40,648 bases of DNA, taken from contig JAVHXQ010000033.1 in assembly GCA_031119555.1 (NCBI GenBank), positions 1-40,648 on the forward strand, written 5' to 3'. Position 1 is the first letter of the stretch. Every line of letters begins with the position of its first letter. Positions 26,401-33,590 of the stretch are shown one piece after another. The notes under the pieces were generated by a model. The model was given only the letters and a program-made list of their open reading frames with translations. It had not been told where the DNA came from and did no database searches. The translations under genes and the position numbers were made by a program. Origin of the DNA: Candidatus Dactylopiibacterium sp. (lineage in GTDB: Bacteria; Pseudomonadota; Gammaproteobacteria; Burkholderiales; Rhodocyclaceae).

Positions 26401-28357
26401 CGATCACGCAGTTCGACAGCGCCTGGCCCGCGACCGCGCACCCGGTGAAGCTGCCGACGCCGCCGATCGCGGAGACGACGGACGGGCTGCCGACGACGGA
26501 AGCGAAGCTATCGGTCACGCGCACGTTGGTGGCGGTGACGGGCCCGTCATTGACGACTTCGATCTGCCACGTGACCGGCTTGCCCGCCTCCTGGCGGTTG
26601 GCCGGCGTGCTGCCCGGCCCCGAAACGCGCTTGAGCACGCGGATGTTGGCCTGGTCCGCCGCGGCCTGCGCGCCCACGCCCACCGACGCGCAGTTGTTGC
26701 CGCTCTGCTCGTCGGCGGGGCCGCCGCTGGTCGTCACGCACATGCCATTGACGATGCTGGCCGACACCACCGTGGCCTCGGCGTTGAGCGTCACCGTGCC
26801 GCTGGCGCCGTTGACCGCCAGCGCGCTGACGGTGCGCTGGCACACGATGACGGCCGGGCCGTCGCGCGTGATGGCCGCGCCCAGCGTGACGGGCGCGCCG
26901 TCGAGGGTGCAGGTGAAGCCGGCCGGCGCGCTGATCCGGTTGAGGCGCAGCCCCGCCGGCAGGTTGTCGGTGAGCGTGACGACGCCGGAGAACACCGAGG
27001 GCCCCAGGTTGGTCGAGGAGATCGTGTAGTCGAAGGGCTGCCCCAGCGGCACCGTGGCCTGCGGCCAGCTCTTGCCCTTGTTGCCCCGGAAATCCGCGAC
27101 GGGGTCGATCACCACCGTGGAGGCCGAGCCGGACGCGGGGGTCACGCCCGGCGCGGTGATGCTGGCGGTATTGACCACGCCGCTGCCGGCCGACAGGGCC
27201 TTGACGGGAATCGTGATCACGCCCAGCGGCACGTCATGGCCGGCCGCGCCGCTGCCCGCCGAATGGGTGCAGCTGATGCCCGGGCCGGGAGACGGATCGC
27301 TGCTCGAGGCGGTGCAGGTCCAGCCATTGCTGGTGAAGGGTGATGCGCCGGCGAAACTGAAGTTCGCGGGCACGTTGTCGGTCACCTGCACGCCCACGGG
27401 GAAGTCGCCGCTGTAGGTGGGCGTCAGGACGTAGCTGAAGGTGCTGCCGGTGGTCACGTTGCCGGACGGCGACTGGGCCTTCTGCACGCGCAGCGAGCTG
27501 CCCGGCGTGACGCTCATGCTGAGGGAGGCCGTGTTGTTGACGTCCACGCCGTCGCCCACGCCGCCGCCCGCCGCGATGTCCGCGGTGTGCGTGACGGTGG
27601 AACCGCCGCCCACGGAGATCACGCCGGTGATCTGCAGGTCGCGGCTCGCGCCGGAGGCCAGGGCGCCGACGCTGCAGCTCAGGGTGCTGGCGCTGAGCGT
27701 GCAGCCGCCGGGCAGTGACGCGGTGGGCACGAAGCCGGGCGGGATGCTGTACGTCAGCGTCGAGGCGGGCGAAGCATTGGGGCCGTGGTTGGTGACGGTC
27801 CACTGCAGCGTCTGCGTGCTGCCGGCCGCCACCTGCGCGGGCGCGGTGCCAACCACGCCGAGGTCGGCGCCGGCGTTGACGGTGATGGTCTTGGTCTCGC
27901 CCGCGGCGTCGGGCGTGCGCGCGGAAACCTGCAGGGTACCCGCGACCGTGGTGCGCAGCAGGATGTCGATGCGGACGGTCTGCGCCGCCGCGAGCGTGAT
28001 GCCGCTACAGTTGAGCGTGCCCGGCCCGGCCTGTCCGGCCGTCATGCCGCTGCAGCTCACTCCGGCGGGAAGCGCCCCGGTTCCCTGGAAAAGGCTGTCG
28101 GCGGGGATTTCGAAGAGGAACGCGCCCGGTGTCACGACCGGCAGGCTGTCGGTATCCGCGAGGCTCACGGTGCTCGTGACGGTGCCGCCGGCGGCGACCG
28201 GCGAGGGCAGCGGATCGAGCTGCACGACACGCAGGGCCGCCGAGGCCATGCCGGTGCCCGCAGCCAGTGCCAGCACCGCGCCCCAGGCCAGCGCCCGCAG
28301 CCAGGATCGTCCCCGCCGTGATGCCGGCGCGCCTGCAAAGCTGTTCCCCATGCTCAT
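20474..28357 (-). CDS. Giant secreted repeat protein (DUF11 and SdrD-B repeats), putative adhesin
   Basis: About 2,627 residues. A signal peptide (ALAWGAVLALAAGTGMASAA) is followed by about seven DUF11 modules (near 162-1150; patterns such as YTLTVTNNGASTAENVVLTD). Then come eight or nine SdrD-B/CNA-B-like modules (about 1150-2290) with EF-hand-like loops (YHDANGNGAADAGE, FYDRDGSGLQEAGEPG, YADSNLDGVRQTTEPG) and the TLTETQPAGY signature. A final DUF11 (near 2296) and calcium loop DDRNANGYQDEGEPGIAG (near 2432) precede a weak OmpA-like end (about 2535-2600; FEAGANTLRPDYEKHLD). There is no LPXTG, autotransporter barrel or type I secretion signal. Start choice is between ATG 28357 and 28351; the open frame upstream is not used. 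It overlaps the outer-membrane protein gene by 4 bases. A long, probably calcium-stiffened surface fibre is inferred. Confidence 0.85.
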   Translation of the reverse strand: MSMGNSFAGAPASRRGRSWLRALAWGAVLALAAGTGMASAALRVVQLDPLPSPVAAGGTVTSTVSLADTDSLPVVTPGAFLFEIPADSLFQGTGALPAGVSCSGMTAGQAGPGTLNCSGITLAAAQTVRIDILLRTTVAGTLQVSARTPDAAGETKTITVNAGADLGVVGTAPAQVAAGSTQTLQWTVTNHGPNASPASTLTYSIPPGFVPTASLPGGCTLSASTLSCSVGALASGASRDLQITGVISVGGGSTVTHTADIAAGGGVGDGVDVNNTASLSMSVTPGSSLRVQKAQSPSGNVTTGSTFSYVLTPTYSGDFPVGVQVTDNVPANFSFAGASPFTSNGWTCTASSSDPSPGPGISCTHSAGSGAAGHDVPLGVITIPVKALSAGSGVVNTASITAPGVTPASGSASTVVIDPVADFRGNKGKSWPQATVPLGQPFDYTISSTNLGPSVFSGVVTLTDNLPAGLRLNRISAPAGFTCTLDGAPVTLGAAITRDGPAVIVCQRTVSALAVNGASGTVTLNAEATVVSASIVNGMCVTTSGGPADEQSGNNCASVGVGAQAAADQANIRVLKRVSGPGSTPANRQEAGKPVTWQIEVVNDGPVTATNVRVTDSFASVVGSPSVVSAIGGVGSFTGCAVAGQALSNCVIGSLPVCQAGVDCPVITVSAAHHADGASSSDNGASVDNSAYALADSPADTQLGDNTGSATAYLEARADVSVVKAANPATVPAGQLLTYTITVSNPLATAASRADDVEVRDSLPANLVFLSAVASGAGTCTSQPAAGSVTSAGNDQLVCRWASINRGAQQTVTVRARVLAALMNTSITNTVAVSTTTPQSSLANDSATVVTPVAPPAYDLLVQKLDDVDPVNVGDDVTYTLTVTNNGASTAENVVLTDTLPSGPGAPTFVEVVSMPAGVTYTTPGASVGAAGGRIVFTLPALGGNGTSATGETSSAQVKVRLRGASKGSYANQARVEFGDSGLNQYDPQGNNTTSESTYFRFKADVEMVSKQAVVSGTQTPLPQAAAGQVFDWLLRVRNNGPDAAETTTFSDTLPSGMEVAGTPVLTVTAGTFDPVAPVCTTSGNTVSCLIASMPALGAATVRIPARLTGSPANGTTFSNTASIVTTGSGDTNGGANPNAGNNFGSGGIVAQTSVISGRVYHDANGNGAADAGESGLATTITLTGVDLDGHPVSLSTTSTGGVYSFAVPAGTYSIVQTQPAGYAPGITRAGTVTGSGSAAGTVPVSGTGVTSGPLGSNANAIGGIVVGVGGTSVHNDFGEVRLASVGGRVYHDADYSGGAGATDPGIAGVRVDLAGTDMFGNAVGQQGTSAAGTGDYGFDQLWPGTYALTETQPARYLEGADTAGSAGGNTSVQNAIGGIVLASGAQATGYDFGELLTRIPVVVFEDGNNDGSPQAGENGIPGVTVRLSGTDAAGNAVDILATPVGGQPGRYEFRNVPPSGPAGYVMTETQPAGYAPGKANANGNPGTVDPSAQGNVIRNVTVAASGAPLVTGEYYFGELVGGGIRGRVFYDRDGSGLQEAGEPGIAGVSVQLTGTGLNGNEVTLSTLTDAAGNYSFADIGPGTYTLSEVRPATYLPGLTHAGTVSGAGSTAGVVPVAGSGVQNGSRGSNANRIENIVLGSPGAASSGNNFSAIRPASLAGSVYADVAPSNGVRDAGEPGIANVRVVVSGTDFHGNRVERVLTTDADGQYAVTDLLPGTYQIDETQPAGMGDGIEAPGSVAGAVRGVANPAGVNDRFGEIVLMSEEAGVRYDFGERGGQLGGYVYADSNLDGVRQTTEPGIGGVTVTLSGVTAGGVAITRVTTTDAQGHYAFSDVLPADAAGYTLTETQPPTYADGTDAAGQVGGVSTGVAGNDVIRAIAYAGGEGSDYNFGERGASLAGLVYNDVSGNAARDPGDLPLAGVTITLSGTDASGQPVTRSVQTAPDGSYRFTDLPMPGAGGYTLTETQPAGYDDVAARAGSLGGTTQGANQIVVSFGTPGVDGTGYDFFDRTNAPASLSGNVWRDANHDRLRGEGEAVVAGWTVELLGCADGSATCGDDALALRHSATTAADGSYRFDNLVPGEYLVRFRSPGGQILGGVWPTDPVLNARNGIYPTLAGQPARALISVRVAPAALIVNQDLPLDPGGIVYDSLNAEPVAGAVVTLQGPAGFDPAAHVLGGTAQVTTGADGYYDFFLLPGAPAGDYTIGVLPPAGYVLSPTYPAAQGPLDTQACSAPAGLLDSNPAAPCVVSALAQPAAGSAPPYYLAWRMPAGGGQHVVSNHIPLDPQGAGTAIELRKTSGKLTVKKGELVPYVITARNTRAVVVSNVTVVDTLPPGFRFMEGSMTLQSLPGGAVLPVTPQVDGRRIVLPAQTFAAGESKRITLVAGVGVGVGEGQYVNQAAASQGATGQALSNVASAAVRVVADALFDCTDVIGKVFDDRNANGYQDEGEPGIAGVRVATVNGLLVTTDAEGRYHIACAAIPKEGTGSNFVLKLDVRTLPSGYRVTTGNPADERVTRGKLVKINFGATVHRVVRLDLRADAFEAGANTLRPDYEKHLDTVIAALAERPSILRLAYAATDAERPALGEGRIEHLKRELLSRWRRYCEEAGRPLFNPEIEVERVGGLPR
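21900..24910 (-). repeat. Coding tandem array of SdrD-B-like modules
   Basis: Inside the giant gene, module starts recur at about 24890, 24500, 24150, 23780, 23385, 23015, 22665, 22305 and 21925, spaced 350-395 bases. Copies share the order calcium loop, GTD-type strand, SYxFxDLxPGTYxLTETQPAGY, and YDFGE at the end. They are diverged rather than identical, so this is an old domain expansion. Boundaries are approximate. Confidence 0.75.
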
Positions 28358-28379
28358 CCCGATCTCGCATCCCCAGAGC

Positions 28380-28403
28380 GGGGAGGCCGCGGATCGGCTC
28401 CCC
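28380..28403 (-). repeat. Leader hairpin upstream of the giant gene
   Basis: On the minus strand GGGGAG (28403-28398) can pair with CTCCCC (28385-28380), with further pairing inside, 23 bases before the ATG. It could fold in the 5' leader. Any role in terminating kinase transcripts or controlling translation is unproven. Confidence 0.3.
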
Positions 28404-28481
28404 GATGACCACGCCCTGCGGGCACGGCCATATGTCATCGGGGTGGGAATCTATGAGCGTGGGATACGGACCTCCACGGTT

Positions 28482-28498
28482 TTGACAGTGATTGACAG
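28482..28498 (+). promoter_or_regulatory. TTGACAG direct repeat upstream of the giant gene
   Basis: TTGACAG-TGA-TTGACAG: two identical heptamers with starts 10 bases apart, about 125-140 bases upstream of the giant gene start and inside the 223-base gap after the kinase gene. Tandem half-sites on one helix face are typical of OmpR-family regulators, and one such regulator is encoded in the same cluster. The same TTGAC core at 10-base spacing recurs at 34396. Confidence 0.55.
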
Positions 28499-28580
28499 AG
28501 TGCACGGCGCAGCCGGCGCGCGAGCGCGGAGTGCCGCACCCGGCGCCCCACCCGGACGGGCCGAACGAGCGCCTCGCGGG

Positions 28581-30890
28581 TCAGCCGCCGGCGCCGGGTG
28601 GCGACAAGGCGGAGACCGGAAACCCGAGGGTGAAGGTCGTCCCCGCGCCGGCGACGCTGCGCACCTCTATCGTGGCGGCATGGCGCGACAGCACGGCGTG
28701 CGCGAACGCCAGCCCGAGACCGAAGCCGTCGGTGGTCTCCGCCGCGGCGCTGGCGCGCCCGAAGAGGTTGAAGATGTGCGGCAGATCGGCCTCGGCGATG
28801 CCCAGCCCCTGGTCGATGACCGCCAGGGTGATGCGGGCCTCCTCGCGCAGCAGCCGGCATACCACCACGCCGCCCTCGGGGCCGTACTTGATGGCGTTGT
28901 CGATGAGGTTGGCGAGCGCCCGCGTGATCAGCGTCGCGTCGCCATCGATCAGGCATTCCTCTTCCGGCACTTCCACCTGGACCCGCGCGCGCCGGGCCTG
29001 CGCCCTGTCCCACAACTGGTCGGCGGCATCGAGCAGCACGCTGGTCAGGTCGATCTGCTGCAGCTCGTAGTCGGCGGAGCGCGCGTAGGCCAGGTTCGCA
29101 AAGCCGTCCGCCATCGAAAGCGTGCGCAAGGCATGGCGCTCGATGCGCCCGAGCGCCTGCTCCTCGTCCAGCAAACCCGCGCGGCGCAGGTCGACGAGCG
29201 AGACGATGGAAGCCTGCGGCGAGCGCATGTCATGCGTCATGAAGCGCAGCGCTTCCTCGCGCTGGCGCTGCGCCTCCTCCAGCGCCGACACGTCGACGAC
29301 GGTCAGGATCCAGCCCCCGAAACCGCCGCGCCCACCCGCCCGGGGCGTCCCCTTGACGATGCAGGCCCGGCCGTCGATGTCTTCCGCGGCGAGATTGAAG
29401 CTGCCGCCCACCGCGCCCCGGGCGTACAGCGGCGTGTCGGGCGGCAACTGCACGCGCCGCGCCAGCACGTCGCCGATGCCCTCGCCCAGCACGTCCGCCG
29501 CCCCGCGCGCGAAGTAGTGGTTGGCCACGCGGTTGGCCATGCGCACGCACCCCGTCTCGTCGCTGACCAGCACGGGGTCGGCCAGGCCGTCCATGCTCTG
29601 CCGCGTGAAGCGTTGCAGGGCGCGCAGCTGCGCGCTGGCGCGCGTCAGCGAGTCGATGCGCTGGCCAAGGGCGTCGCGCGGGCTGCCGGTGTCCGCGCCT
29701 TCCAGATGCACGGCGCCGTCGGCCTCCATGCGGCGGAATTCCTCGGCCAGATACCGCGTGGCGGCTTCCAGGCGGCGCCAGTTCCACACCGGATAGGCCA
29801 GCAGCAGGCACCCCAGCGCGGCCGCGGGCGAGAACTGGATGAGGGCATAGCGCTGGGCGAGATAGGCCACCAGCAGCGTGGCAACGCTCAGCAGCGCCAG
29901 GATGCCCAGCGCATGCCGCCCGCGCAGGCGCCGCAGGGCCAGCATCGCCAGCACGATGGGAGCCACGCTGAAGAGCGCGTTCTCCCAGCGGCTGGCGGCG
30001 CGCAGGGTGGCACCGTCGAGCAGGGCCGCGAGCGTGTTGGCGACGATCTCGACGCCGGGCATGAGGCCGTCGCGGCTGGCCACGGGCGTGGGGTAGGCAT
30101 CCCCCATGCCGCCGGCCAGGGCGCCCACCAGGACGTAGCGGTCGCGCAGGGCCTCGGCGGGGATCTCGCCGTTGAGGACGTGGGCATAGGACAGATAGCG
30201 GAAATGCCCCGGCGGGCCCGCATAGGGGATGGGAATGCCTTCGTCGCGCGACCACAGCCCCAGCGGCGTCGGCCTGCCCGCGGCGACGTCCGGATGCCGC
30301 TCGCCGAGGCCCTCGGGCACGCCATCCCGCCCGACCCGGGCCATGGCGCGCGCGAAGTGCGGCCACCAGAAGCCATTGAAGCCTTCGCGCAGGAACACGC
30401 TGCGCGCCACGCCGTCCCGGTCGAGTTCGATGTGGATGTGGCCGACGGCGCGCGCGGCGGCGGCCAGGGCGGGAATCGGCAGGACCGCGCCGGGCCCGCC
30501 CGCGCCGAGGTTCTCCATGCGCATGGGCAACACCACGTTGCCGCTGGCGGCGACGGCCTGCGTCAGCGCCGCGTCGTCGTCGGGGTAGCGCAGGTCGGGT
30601 TCGGACAGGATGACGTCCAGCCCCACGACTCTCGCCCCGCTCTGGCGCAGGCGCTCCAGCAGCTGCGCATGGACGTTGCGCCGCCAGGGCCAGCGCCCGA
30701 TCCGGGCAAGGCTGTGGTCGTCGATGCCGACGATGACGATTTCATCGTGCGCGGGGCGTTCGCCCAGCAGCATGAACCAGTCCGCGAGCAGCCGGTCGGC
30801 ATGCCCCAGCCCGTTGTAGGCGCCGAGCGCGGCCACGCAGAGCAGGGTGGACGCCAATACGCCCAGGCCGCGCCAGCTTGCCCGCACCAT
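28581..30890 (-). CDS. CHASE2-domain sensor histidine kinase
   Basis: 769 residues from ATG 30890 (TGATG overlap with the FecR/LysM gene). An N-terminal transmembrane helix leads to a periplasmic CHASE2 domain (about 25-300; IVGIDDHSLARIGRWPWRR, GARVVGLDVILSEPD, YVLVGALAGGMGD). Three helices (about 320-395) follow, then a PAS-like segment (about 445-540), the phospho-acceptor helix with His553 (FMTHDMRSPQASIVSL), and the ATPase domain with LANLIDNAIKYGPEGG, VIDQGLGI and GFGLGLAFAHAVLSRH. All kinase boxes are intact. The signal sensed by CHASE2 is unknown in general. The natural partner is the OmpR-like regulator two genes upstream (32533-33321), and the likely target is the giant surface protein downstream. 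Confidence 0.93.
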   Translation of the reverse strand: MVRASWRGLGVLASTLLCVAALGAYNGLGHADRLLADWFMLLGERPAHDEIVIVGIDDHSLARIGRWPWRRNVHAQLLERLRQSGARVVGLDVILSEPDLRYPDDDAALTQAVAASGNVVLPMRMENLGAGGPGAVLPIPALAAAARAVGHIHIELDRDGVARSVFLREGFNGFWWPHFARAMARVGRDGVPEGLGERHPDVAAGRPTPLGLWSRDEGIPIPYAGPPGHFRYLSYAHVLNGEIPAEALRDRYVLVGALAGGMGDAYPTPVASRDGLMPGVEIVANTLAALLDGATLRAASRWENALFSVAPIVLAMLALRRLRGRHALGILALLSVATLLVAYLAQRYALIQFSPAAALGCLLLAYPVWNWRRLEAATRYLAEEFRRMEADGAVHLEGADTGSPRDALGQRIDSLTRASAQLRALQRFTRQSMDGLADPVLVSDETGCVRMANRVANHYFARGAADVLGEGIGDVLARRVQLPPDTPLYARGAVGGSFNLAAEDIDGRACIVKGTPRAGGRGGFGGWILTVVDVSALEEAQRQREEALRFMTHDMRSPQASIVSLVDLRRAGLLDEEQALGRIERHALRTLSMADGFANLAYARSADYELQQIDLTSVLLDAADQLWDRAQARRARVQVEVPEEECLIDGDATLITRALANLIDNAIKYGPEGGVVVCRLLREEARITLAVIDQGLGIAEADLPHIFNLFGRASAAAETTDGFGLGLAFAHAVLSRHAATIEVRSVAGAGTTFTLGFPVSALSPPGAGG

Positions 30891-32536
30891 CAAGGATCGC
30901 GCGACAGCGTGCGGCTGTTCGTCTGCACGGCCTCGCCGCTGCCGTCGCACACCACGGGCGGCGTGCGCAGGACGCGCGGGGGCGAGAAGGCGGATTCCAG
31001 GCCGTCGGGCGACACGGCCCGCAGGCGCACGAAGTAGGGCGCGCAGCGCGGCGGCAGCTCGAACACGGCCTGCGGCGCCGCGACCTCCTGCCGGACGAGC
31101 GCGGGGGCGTCATCGGCGGCGGCACTCACTTCGAGCACGAAGCGCATGTGCGCCTCGCCGGCCCAGAAGACCCGCACCGAACGCCCGTCGTGTTCGCTTT
31201 CCGGCTCCGGCATGCGCGGGCGGGCGCGCGCCACGAAGTGAGCGGCGACGCTGAACGGGCCGCGTTCGCCGGTTTCGATCTCGTCCGGCGCGATGGACGC
31301 GACGCGCCAGAAGTGGTCGCGCTCGCGGCCGACCGCGACCGTGAAGCGGCAGTCGGGCCCGCGTTGCCGGATCTGGCGGGGGTGGGCGAAATCGCGGTCC
31401 TCCGCAAGCTGCAGCACATACCCCGCCACGCCGGGAACGTCGGTGCACTGCAGCACCGTGTCGCCCAGCGCGACCACCACGCCACCCGCCGGCGACTGCA
31501 CCAGCGGCGGCAGCGGCATCGTCTTGACCCGCACCGGGCGCACCACGAAGGGGCCGGGCAGACCGTCGCGGTCCAGGCCGCGCACGCCGACGAAGTAGTG
31601 CCCGTCGGGCACGCCGGCGAGGGTCGGCTGCGGGCCTTCCAGCGTCAGCATCGCGCGCTCCAGCGCGGCATCCTCCGCCACCTCGACCTGCCAGCCGGCG
31701 ATGCCGGCATCCGGCCGCACCGGCAGGGTCGCGGGCAGCTGCTCGATCCGCTCCGGCCAGCGCTCGGGCACGGGAGCCGCCGGCAGCGCGCGCACGTCGA
31801 CCGCACCCGCGGCGCTCACCACCGCGCCCTGCCCGCCGCGCACGTCGGCCGCCTGCCCGTCGCGAAGGCCGGCCACGACGACGTGACCCTCGCTGACGTC
31901 GGACACCATGCGACCGGCTGCGGGCAGCGCTACGCCAAAGCGCGTGCCGCGCACGCCCGTGGATGCGAGCGGCGTGACGACCTCGAAACGCGACCCCTCG
32001 CGTTGCGGCCGCACCTGAGAGTCCACGCGGCCGCGCTCCAAGTGGACCACCGTGCGCGAGAGGTCCGCCGCGCTCACTTCGCGCAGGTGCTGCAGGCGCA
32101 GCCAGGCGCCGGCGGGCAGTTGCAGCGTCGAGCCGTCCTGCAGGCGCAGGCGCACGTGCCCCGTCGCGCCCACCTCGATGAGGTCGCCCTCCCCCGGTCT
32201 GTCGTCGGTCGCCAGCGCGCGCCGCTCCCCGGCCGCGGTCGTCAGGAAAGCTTCGCCGCGCAGAGAGTCCACGGCCAGCGTGAGCGCTTCGCCGCGCAGC
32301 GCGTCGTAAGGCAGCCGGAGCGTCGTTCCCGGCGTGAGGTGGTGCGGGTCGCGCAACCGGTTCACGCGGGCCAGCAGGCGCCAGCCGGCGGCATCGTCGA
32401 GATAGCGGGCGGCCAGCGCGTACAGCGTGTCCCCGGGCTGAACGCGATAGGCGAGGAAATCCTGCGCGGCGGCCGGACCGGCCCCCGCGCCCGCGAGCGC
32501 CAGAAGCGCGCCAAGACGGACGAGCCCCCGCCTCAT
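30890..32536 (-). CDS. Periplasmic LysM-FecR domain protein
   Basis: 548 residues. A signal peptide (LGALLALAGAGAGPAAAQ) is followed by a LysM peptidoglycan-binding domain (about 29-76; YRVQPGDTLYALAARYLDD, LTPGTTLRLPYD) and a FecR-type domain (about 90-245; LRLQDGSTLQLPAGAWLRL, VVTPLASTGVRGTRFGV, VSEGHVVVAG). The rest holds two or three fibronectin-III-like modules (YFVGVRGLDRDGLPGPF, FWRVASIAPDEIETGERGPF, YFVRLRAVSPDGLESAFS). FecR domains normally relay envelope signals to a sigma factor, but no FecI-type gene is present. Instead this gene overlaps the regulator (ATGA) and the kinase (TGATG), so it probably tunes CHASE2 sensing from the peptidoglycan. The role is inferred from context. Confidence 0.85.
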   Translation of the reverse strand: MRRGLVRLGALLALAGAGAGPAAAQDFLAYRVQPGDTLYALAARYLDDAAGWRLLARVNRLRDPHHLTPGTTLRLPYDALRGEALTLAVDSLRGEAFLTTAAGERRALATDDRPGEGDLIEVGATGHVRLRLQDGSTLQLPAGAWLRLQHLREVSAADLSRTVVHLERGRVDSQVRPQREGSRFEVVTPLASTGVRGTRFGVALPAAGRMVSDVSEGHVVVAGLRDGQAADVRGGQGAVVSAAGAVDVRALPAAPVPERWPERIEQLPATLPVRPDAGIAGWQVEVAEDAALERAMLTLEGPQPTLAGVPDGHYFVGVRGLDRDGLPGPFVVRPVRVKTMPLPPLVQSPAGGVVVALGDTVLQCTDVPGVAGYVLQLAEDRDFAHPRQIRQRGPDCRFTVAVGRERDHFWRVASIAPDEIETGERGPFSVAAHFVARARPRMPEPESEHDGRSVRVFWAGEAHMRFVLEVSAAADDAPALVRQEVAAPQAVFELPPRCAPYFVRLRAVSPDGLESAFSPPRVLRTPPVVCDGSGEAVQTNSRTLSRDP

Positions 32537-33321
32537 TGCGCGTCCGTCTGCGCGCCGAGCGCTTCCAGCCGGTATCCCTGGCCGTACACCGAGATCAGCC
32601 GGTATCCCTGCTCGGGCCGCAAGCCGAGCTTGTTGCGCAGGGTCGAGACATGGGTGTCGAGGCTGCGCGAGGGAATCTCGACCTCGGAACCCCAGATGGT
32701 CTGGCGCAGGTAGCCGCGCGTGAGCAGACGGCCCAGGTGGGAGAACATGCAGCAGGCCAGTTCGAACTCCTTGTTCTTGAGTTCCACCGCAACGCCGTTG
32801 ATGAATGCCTGGCGCGCATGCAGATCGAAGGTGTAGGGCCCGTGACGCTGGATGCTCCGTTGCGCGGCGGGATAGCTGCGCCGCAGCAGGGCCTGGACGC
32901 GCGCGGTCAGCTCCATGACGCGCAGCGGCTTGGTCATGTAGTCGTCGGCCCCGCTCGCCAGGCCGGTCACGACGTCGCGTTCGGCGATGCGGTTGGTCAC
33001 GATGATGATGGGCATGGCGTGCTGGATTCTCGCCCGCACCCACCTGACGACCTCCACCCCCGTGATGTCCGGGAGATGCCAGTCGATGATCAGCAGGTCG
33101 ACGCTTTCGCGTTGCAGCTGGTGCATGAGATCCCGCCCGCGCGTGAAGAGCAGGCATTCGTGCCCCAGCGATTGGGCCACCCGCCGGATCAGGTCCAGGT
33201 GCGCGGGCTCGTCGTCCAGCACGGCCACGCGCATCCGGTGGGGCGGAGGCGCCGGGGTGGACGAACCGTCGTCGGTTGAAATTTCTGCAGCGGAGGAAGG
33301 TTCCTCGAGGGCGTCTTGCAT
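32533..33321 (-). CDS. OmpR-family response regulator (canonical receiver)
   Basis: 262 residues with an about 29-residue Ser/Pro-rich N-terminal extension (Met30 is an alternative start). The receiver (about 30-145) has the acidic pair VLDDE, the phospho-acceptor Asp in LLIIDWHLPD and the Lys of MTKPLR. The winged helix (about 160-255) has ELKNKEFELACCMF, the SRSLDTHVSTLRNKLGL recognition helix and YGQGYRLE. Its stop overlaps the LysM-FecR start by ATGA and the kinase follows, so the three form one envelope two-component unit. It is the best candidate to bind the TTGACAG repeat upstream of the giant gene. Confidence 0.93.
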   Translation of the reverse strand: MQDALEEPSSAAEISTDDGSSTPAPPPHRMRVAVLDDEPAHLDLIRRVAQSLGHECLLFTRGRDLMHQLQRESVDLLIIDWHLPDITGVEVVRWVRARIQHAMPIIIVTNRIAERDVVTGLASGADDYMTKPLRVMELTARVQALLRRSYPAAQRSIQRHGPYTFDLHARQAFINGVAVELKNKEFELACCMFSHLGRLLTRGYLRQTIWGSEVEIPSRSLDTHVSTLRNKLGLRPEQGYRLISVYGQGYRLEALGAQTDAQ

Positions 33322-33393
33322 GCGTCGTGCGTTCCTGGAGGGCGCTACCGCCTTGCCCGTCCAGTGGGGTCCGGAAATGTCGTCCGATTATTC

Positions 33394-33417
33394 CGTGAAT
33401 GCCATCTGCAATTCACG
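33394..33417. repeat. Inverted repeat upstream of the response regulator gene
   Basis: CGTGAAT-N10-ATTCACG, 7-bp perfect arms (24 bases overall, about 9 of 12 positions paired), located 73-96 bases before the regulator start in the 269-base gap between the two regulator genes. Operator-like, possibly for autoregulation. AT-rich sequence around it (TTATTC, CAAAAACTC) suggests a promoter, but I could not fix -35/-10 boxes. Confidence 0.4.
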
Positions 33418-33590
33418 CACGAACGATCACGCACCCTCATCAAAAACTCACCGGAACCGCCAACCGGCAACAGTCGACGGCCCCGCCGAACCGCCCCAAC
33501 GACGCGCTGGGCAAGGCCCGACGCCCGCTCAGGGGTGGCGCAGCCGGCGGGCCCGCAACGGGAGCCGCGCCGTTCGCGACGCCCCGGATG

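Noticed and set aside
20474-28357. Regular repeats that might be read as CRISPR or satellite DNA
   Set aside because: The repeat units are 350-395 bases, diverged at DNA level and conserved as protein modules (SdrD-B and DUF11).
28481-28498. TTGACA as a -35 box of a plus-strand promoter
   Set aside because: No real gene follows on the plus strand; the sequence is better explained as tandem half-sites serving the minus-strand giant gene.
30890-32536. FecR domain as part of a FecI/FecR iron-signalling unit
   Set aside because: No ECF sigma factor gene lies nearby, the protein has LysM and fibronectin-like parts, and it is interlocked with a two-component system instead.
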